Source of the DNA: Campylobacterales bacterium
Lineage (GTDB): Bacteria; Campylobacterota; Campylobacteria; Campylobacterales; Arcobacteraceae
Reading direction: 5' to 3'
Length of the DNA: 8,914 nucleotides
Assembly (NCBI GenBank): GCA_016784825.1
Contig: JADHTT010000021.1
Coordinates: 1 to 8,914, forward strand
In this document: piece after piece, positions 7,084-8,914 of the stretch
Position numbering within the stretch: the first letter of the stretch is position 1
Layout of the letters: each line of letters opens with the position of its first letter
The notes under the pieces: generated by a model
Seen by the model: the letters and a program-made list of their open reading frames with translations, nothing else
What the model was told of the DNA's origin: nothing
Databases searched by the model: none
Translations under genes and position numbers: made by a program

Positions 7084-8914
7084 AGTAAAAGTATCAGAAG
7101 TAGCCGAAGAAGCAGGTGCTAGTAGCCAAGATATAATTAAAAAGGCAGCAGATTTAGGTATAGAATTAAAATCTGCAAATAGTACAGTAAGTTTTGAGGA
7201 TGCAGAAGAACTTGTAAACTATATGGTAACTGGTAAGAATCCAAGACTTGAAAAGCCAAAAGCTAAAAAAGCACCTAAAATTATTAAAAAAGCAAAAGCT
7301 GAAGAGTCAAAGACTGAAGAGTCAAAAGTTGAAGAGCCAAAGACTGAAGCAAAAGAGACTAAAGAAGTTAAAGAAGAACCTAAACCAGAAGAGTCAAAAG
7401 TTGAAGAGCCAAAGACTGAAGCAAAAGAGACTACAGAAGTTAAAGAAGAACCTAAACCAGAAATCAAAAAACCTTTAGTTGCTATGCCAAGAAGAACAGG
7501 CGGTCTTAAGATCGTTAAGAAAAAGAAACCAGCAGCAGAGGTAGGCACAACTTCAAGAAAGAAAACTTTTGGTGATGCTTCTAGTAATCAACCAGCAGCT
7601 ACTAAAACTGAAAGAAAGTCTCTAAGTGAACTTCTAGGAAATGGTCCATCTTTAGATAATATATCTTCTAAGCCAAAAAAAGAAAGAAGAAAAATAGCTG
7701 CAAAAGCACAAGAACATGGTAAAAAGCTTAATGTAGCATCAGATGCAGATTTTGCACAATCGAATGATTCAATTCTTGGTGAAGAAGTAATATTAGATGA
7801 TATGAACCTATTAGAGACTTCTAAATTCTTACAAGAACAACCAAAGAAAAAACCAAATGATCAAATTAGAACTACACGACCAAGTGCTTTTGGAAATAGA
7901 CCAAGAGGACTTAAAAGAGGTAAAAAGAAGAAAAAATATACTAAGCAAGCTGAATCAGTTGAAATTACAGAAATAACTATCCCTAAAGAGTGTAGAATCT
8001 ATGAATTTGCACAAATGATTGGGAAAACTGATGGTGATGTTATTGGTAAATTATTTATGCTTGGTATGATGGTAACCAAAAATGACTTCTTAGGTGATGA
8101 TGAGATTGAAATTCTTGGTGAAGAGTATGGTATAGAGATCACTATCAAAGATGAGCTTGAAGAAGTAAACTATGAAGAGGCTTATGAAGAAGAAGAGATT
8201 GATACTACAAACTTTGTAAATAGACCTCCAGTTGTAACAATTATGGGTCACGTTGATCATGGTAAAACATCTTTACTAGATAAAATCAGATCTTCAAGAG
8301 TAGCAGCAGGTGAAGCAGGTGGAATTACTCAACATATCTCTGCATATACTATAAACAAAAATAATCAAGATATTACATTTGTAGATACTCCAGGACATGA
8401 AGCATTTAAAGCTATGAGAGTTAGAGGTGCTGATATTACAGATATTATTATTATCGTTGTAGCTGCTGATGATGGTGTTAAACCTCAAACTATTGAATCA
8501 ATTAAAGCAGCTAAGCAAAGTGGTGCTCCAATTATTGTTGCTGTTAATAAAATGGATAAAGAATCAGCTAACCTAGATATGGTTAAATCTGGTATGGCAG
8601 AACATGATATGTTACCAGCTGATTGGGGTGGAGATATTGAGTTTATTCCAGTGTCTGCGCATACTGGAGATGGAATTGAAGATCTTTTAGAAACTATCTT
8701 AATTCAGTCAGAAGTACTTGAATTACAAGCAGATCCAACTGCACTTTGTAAAGCTACAGTACTTGAAGGTTCTACACAAAAAGGACGAGGACCAGTTGCT
8801 ACAATTATTGTACAAAATGGTACACTTAAAGTTGGTGATCCAATTGTTGCAGATACAACATTTGGTAAAGTAAAAGCTATTATGAATGATCAAGGTAAGC
8901 CTGTTAAAGAATTA
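7073..8914 (+). CDS. infB: Translation initiation factor IF-2, N-terminal 614 residues (cut by window end)
   Basis: The GTPase that brings initiator fMet-tRNA to the 30S subunit and promotes 70S joining. The frame is open for 614 codons to the edge with no stop. Order: a first IF2-N domain (1-52, MSDKVKVSEVAEEAGASS...), a charged Lys/Glu/Pro linker (about 60-135) with a tandem duplication, a basic linker, a second IF2-N domain (about 297-348), then the GTPase domain. Its motifs are G1 GHVDHGKT (392-399), G2 T419 in GGITQH, G3 DTPGH (438-442), G4 NKMD (492-495) and G5 SAH (528-530). The beta-barrel domain II begins at about 550. By comparison with full-length IF2 proteins of about 880-890 residues, roughly 270 residues (fMet-tRNA-binding part) lie beyond the window. 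All GTPase residues are intact. It overlaps ylxR by 11 bp. Confidence 0.99.
   Translation, partial: MSDKVKVSEVAEEAGASSQDIIKKAADLGIELKSANSTVSFEDAEELVNYMVTGKNPRLEKPKAKKAPKIIKKAKAEESKTEESKVEEPKTEAKETKEVKEEPKPEESKVEEPKTEAKETTEVKEEPKPEIKKPLVAMPRRTGGLKIVKKKKPAAEVGTTSRKKTFGDASSNQPAATKTERKSLSELLGNGPSLDNISSKPKKERRKIAAKAQEHGKKLNVASDADFAQSNDSILGEEVILDDMNLLETSKFLQEQPKKKPNDQIRTTRPSAFGNRPRGLKRGKKKKKYTKQAESVEITEITIPKECRIYEFAQMIGKTDGDVIGKLFMLGMMVTKNDFLGDDEIEILGEEYGIEITIKDELEEVNYEEAYEEEEIDTTNFVNRPPVVTIMGHVDHGKTSLLDKIRSSRVAAGEAGGITQHISAYTINKNNQDITFVDTPGHEAFKAMRVRGADITDIIIIVVAADDGVKPQTIESIKAAKQSGAPIIVAVNKMDKESANLDMVKSGMAEHDMLPADWGGDIEFIPVSAHTGDGIEDLLETILIQSEVLELQADPTALCKATVLEGSTQKGRGPVATIIVQNGTLKVGDPIVADTTFGKVKAIMNDQGKPVKEL
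7319..7462 (+). repeat. 72-bp tandem duplication in the infB linker
   Basis: Two head-to-tail copies (7319-7390 and 7391-7462) differ at one base (A at 7362, C at 7434; Lys to Thr). Each encodes 24 residues of Lys/Glu/Pro-rich linker, residues 83-106 and 107-130 of IF2, beginning ESKVEEPK and ending KEEPKPE. The unit is a multiple of three, so the frame is kept. A degenerate partial copy of the beginning (GAAGAGTCAAAGACTGAA) lies just upstream. Confidence 0.95.

Noticed and set aside
7248..7478. 76-codon plus-strand frame of Lys/Leu/Gln repeats inside infB
   Set aside because: It is an out-of-frame reading of the repeated infB linker. The infB frame itself is open throughout and encodes all the IF2 motifs.
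7219..7548. Open frame of 109 codons on the minus strand, rich in Ser/Phe/Gly, opposite infB
   Set aside because: It mirrors the repetitive Lys/Glu codons of the infB linker, which read as Ser/Phe/Leu on the other strand. No ribosome binding site or independent family signal was seen.
1..8914. Search for a novel system: phage, defence, toxin-antitoxin, secretion or CRISPR-like elements
   Set aside because: All plus-strand space is filled with recognisable housekeeping genes of even composition, gaps are 30 bp or less apart from 864-964, and no integrase, transposase, tRNA or spaced repeat was seen.

Overview
The window is a compact, AT-rich stretch (by eye about one third G+C) of a bacterial chromosome. 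Gene content and protein style point to the Campylobacterota (the Helicobacter/Campylobacter/Arcobacter/Sulfurimonas group). The NadC has the Helicobacter-type motif wording, the TsaB is the short and divergent form, and the order lpxC - tsaB-like - thrB - ylxR - infB recalls the Campylobacter arrangement. LpxC shows a Gram-negative, lipid A-making cell. The genus cannot be fixed from this sequence.

Layout: nadC (42-863) lies on the minus strand. A 101-bp divergent intergenic region (864-964) carries a good nadC promoter and ribosome binding site and a weaker candidate promoter for the plus strand. Everything after that is on the plus strand with very short gaps or overlaps: serS (965-2209), a DHH/DHHA1 phosphoesterase of the NrnA type (2224-3174), a membrane-anchored M23 peptidase (3164-4546), lpxC (4559-5458), a short tsaB (5445-5915), thrB (5935-6816), ylxR (6847-7083) and infB (7073 to the window edge, incomplete). 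The longest plus-strand gap is 30 bp, so serS to infB reads as one long transcription unit. DHH/M23, lpxC/tsaB and ylxR/infB overlap by 11-14 bp, which suggests translational coupling.

How the genes fit together: the row mixes translation (SerS charging, TsaB for the t6A tRNA modification, YlxR and IF2) with cell envelope work (LpxC for lipid A, M23 peptidase for peptidoglycan), small-RNA or nucleotide turnover (DHH protein) and metabolism (ThrB for threonine, NadC for NAD). This is a growth-related housekeeping operon, not a dedicated pathway.

No mobile element, CRISPR array, RNA gene, toxin, defence cassette or other sign of transferred DNA was seen, and I found no convincing undescribed system. 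The points worth a second look are small: a perfect 12-bp inverted repeat inside the M23 gene, a nearly perfect 72-bp tandem duplication in the infB linker, the divergent TsaB, and three CxxC pairs in YlxR.
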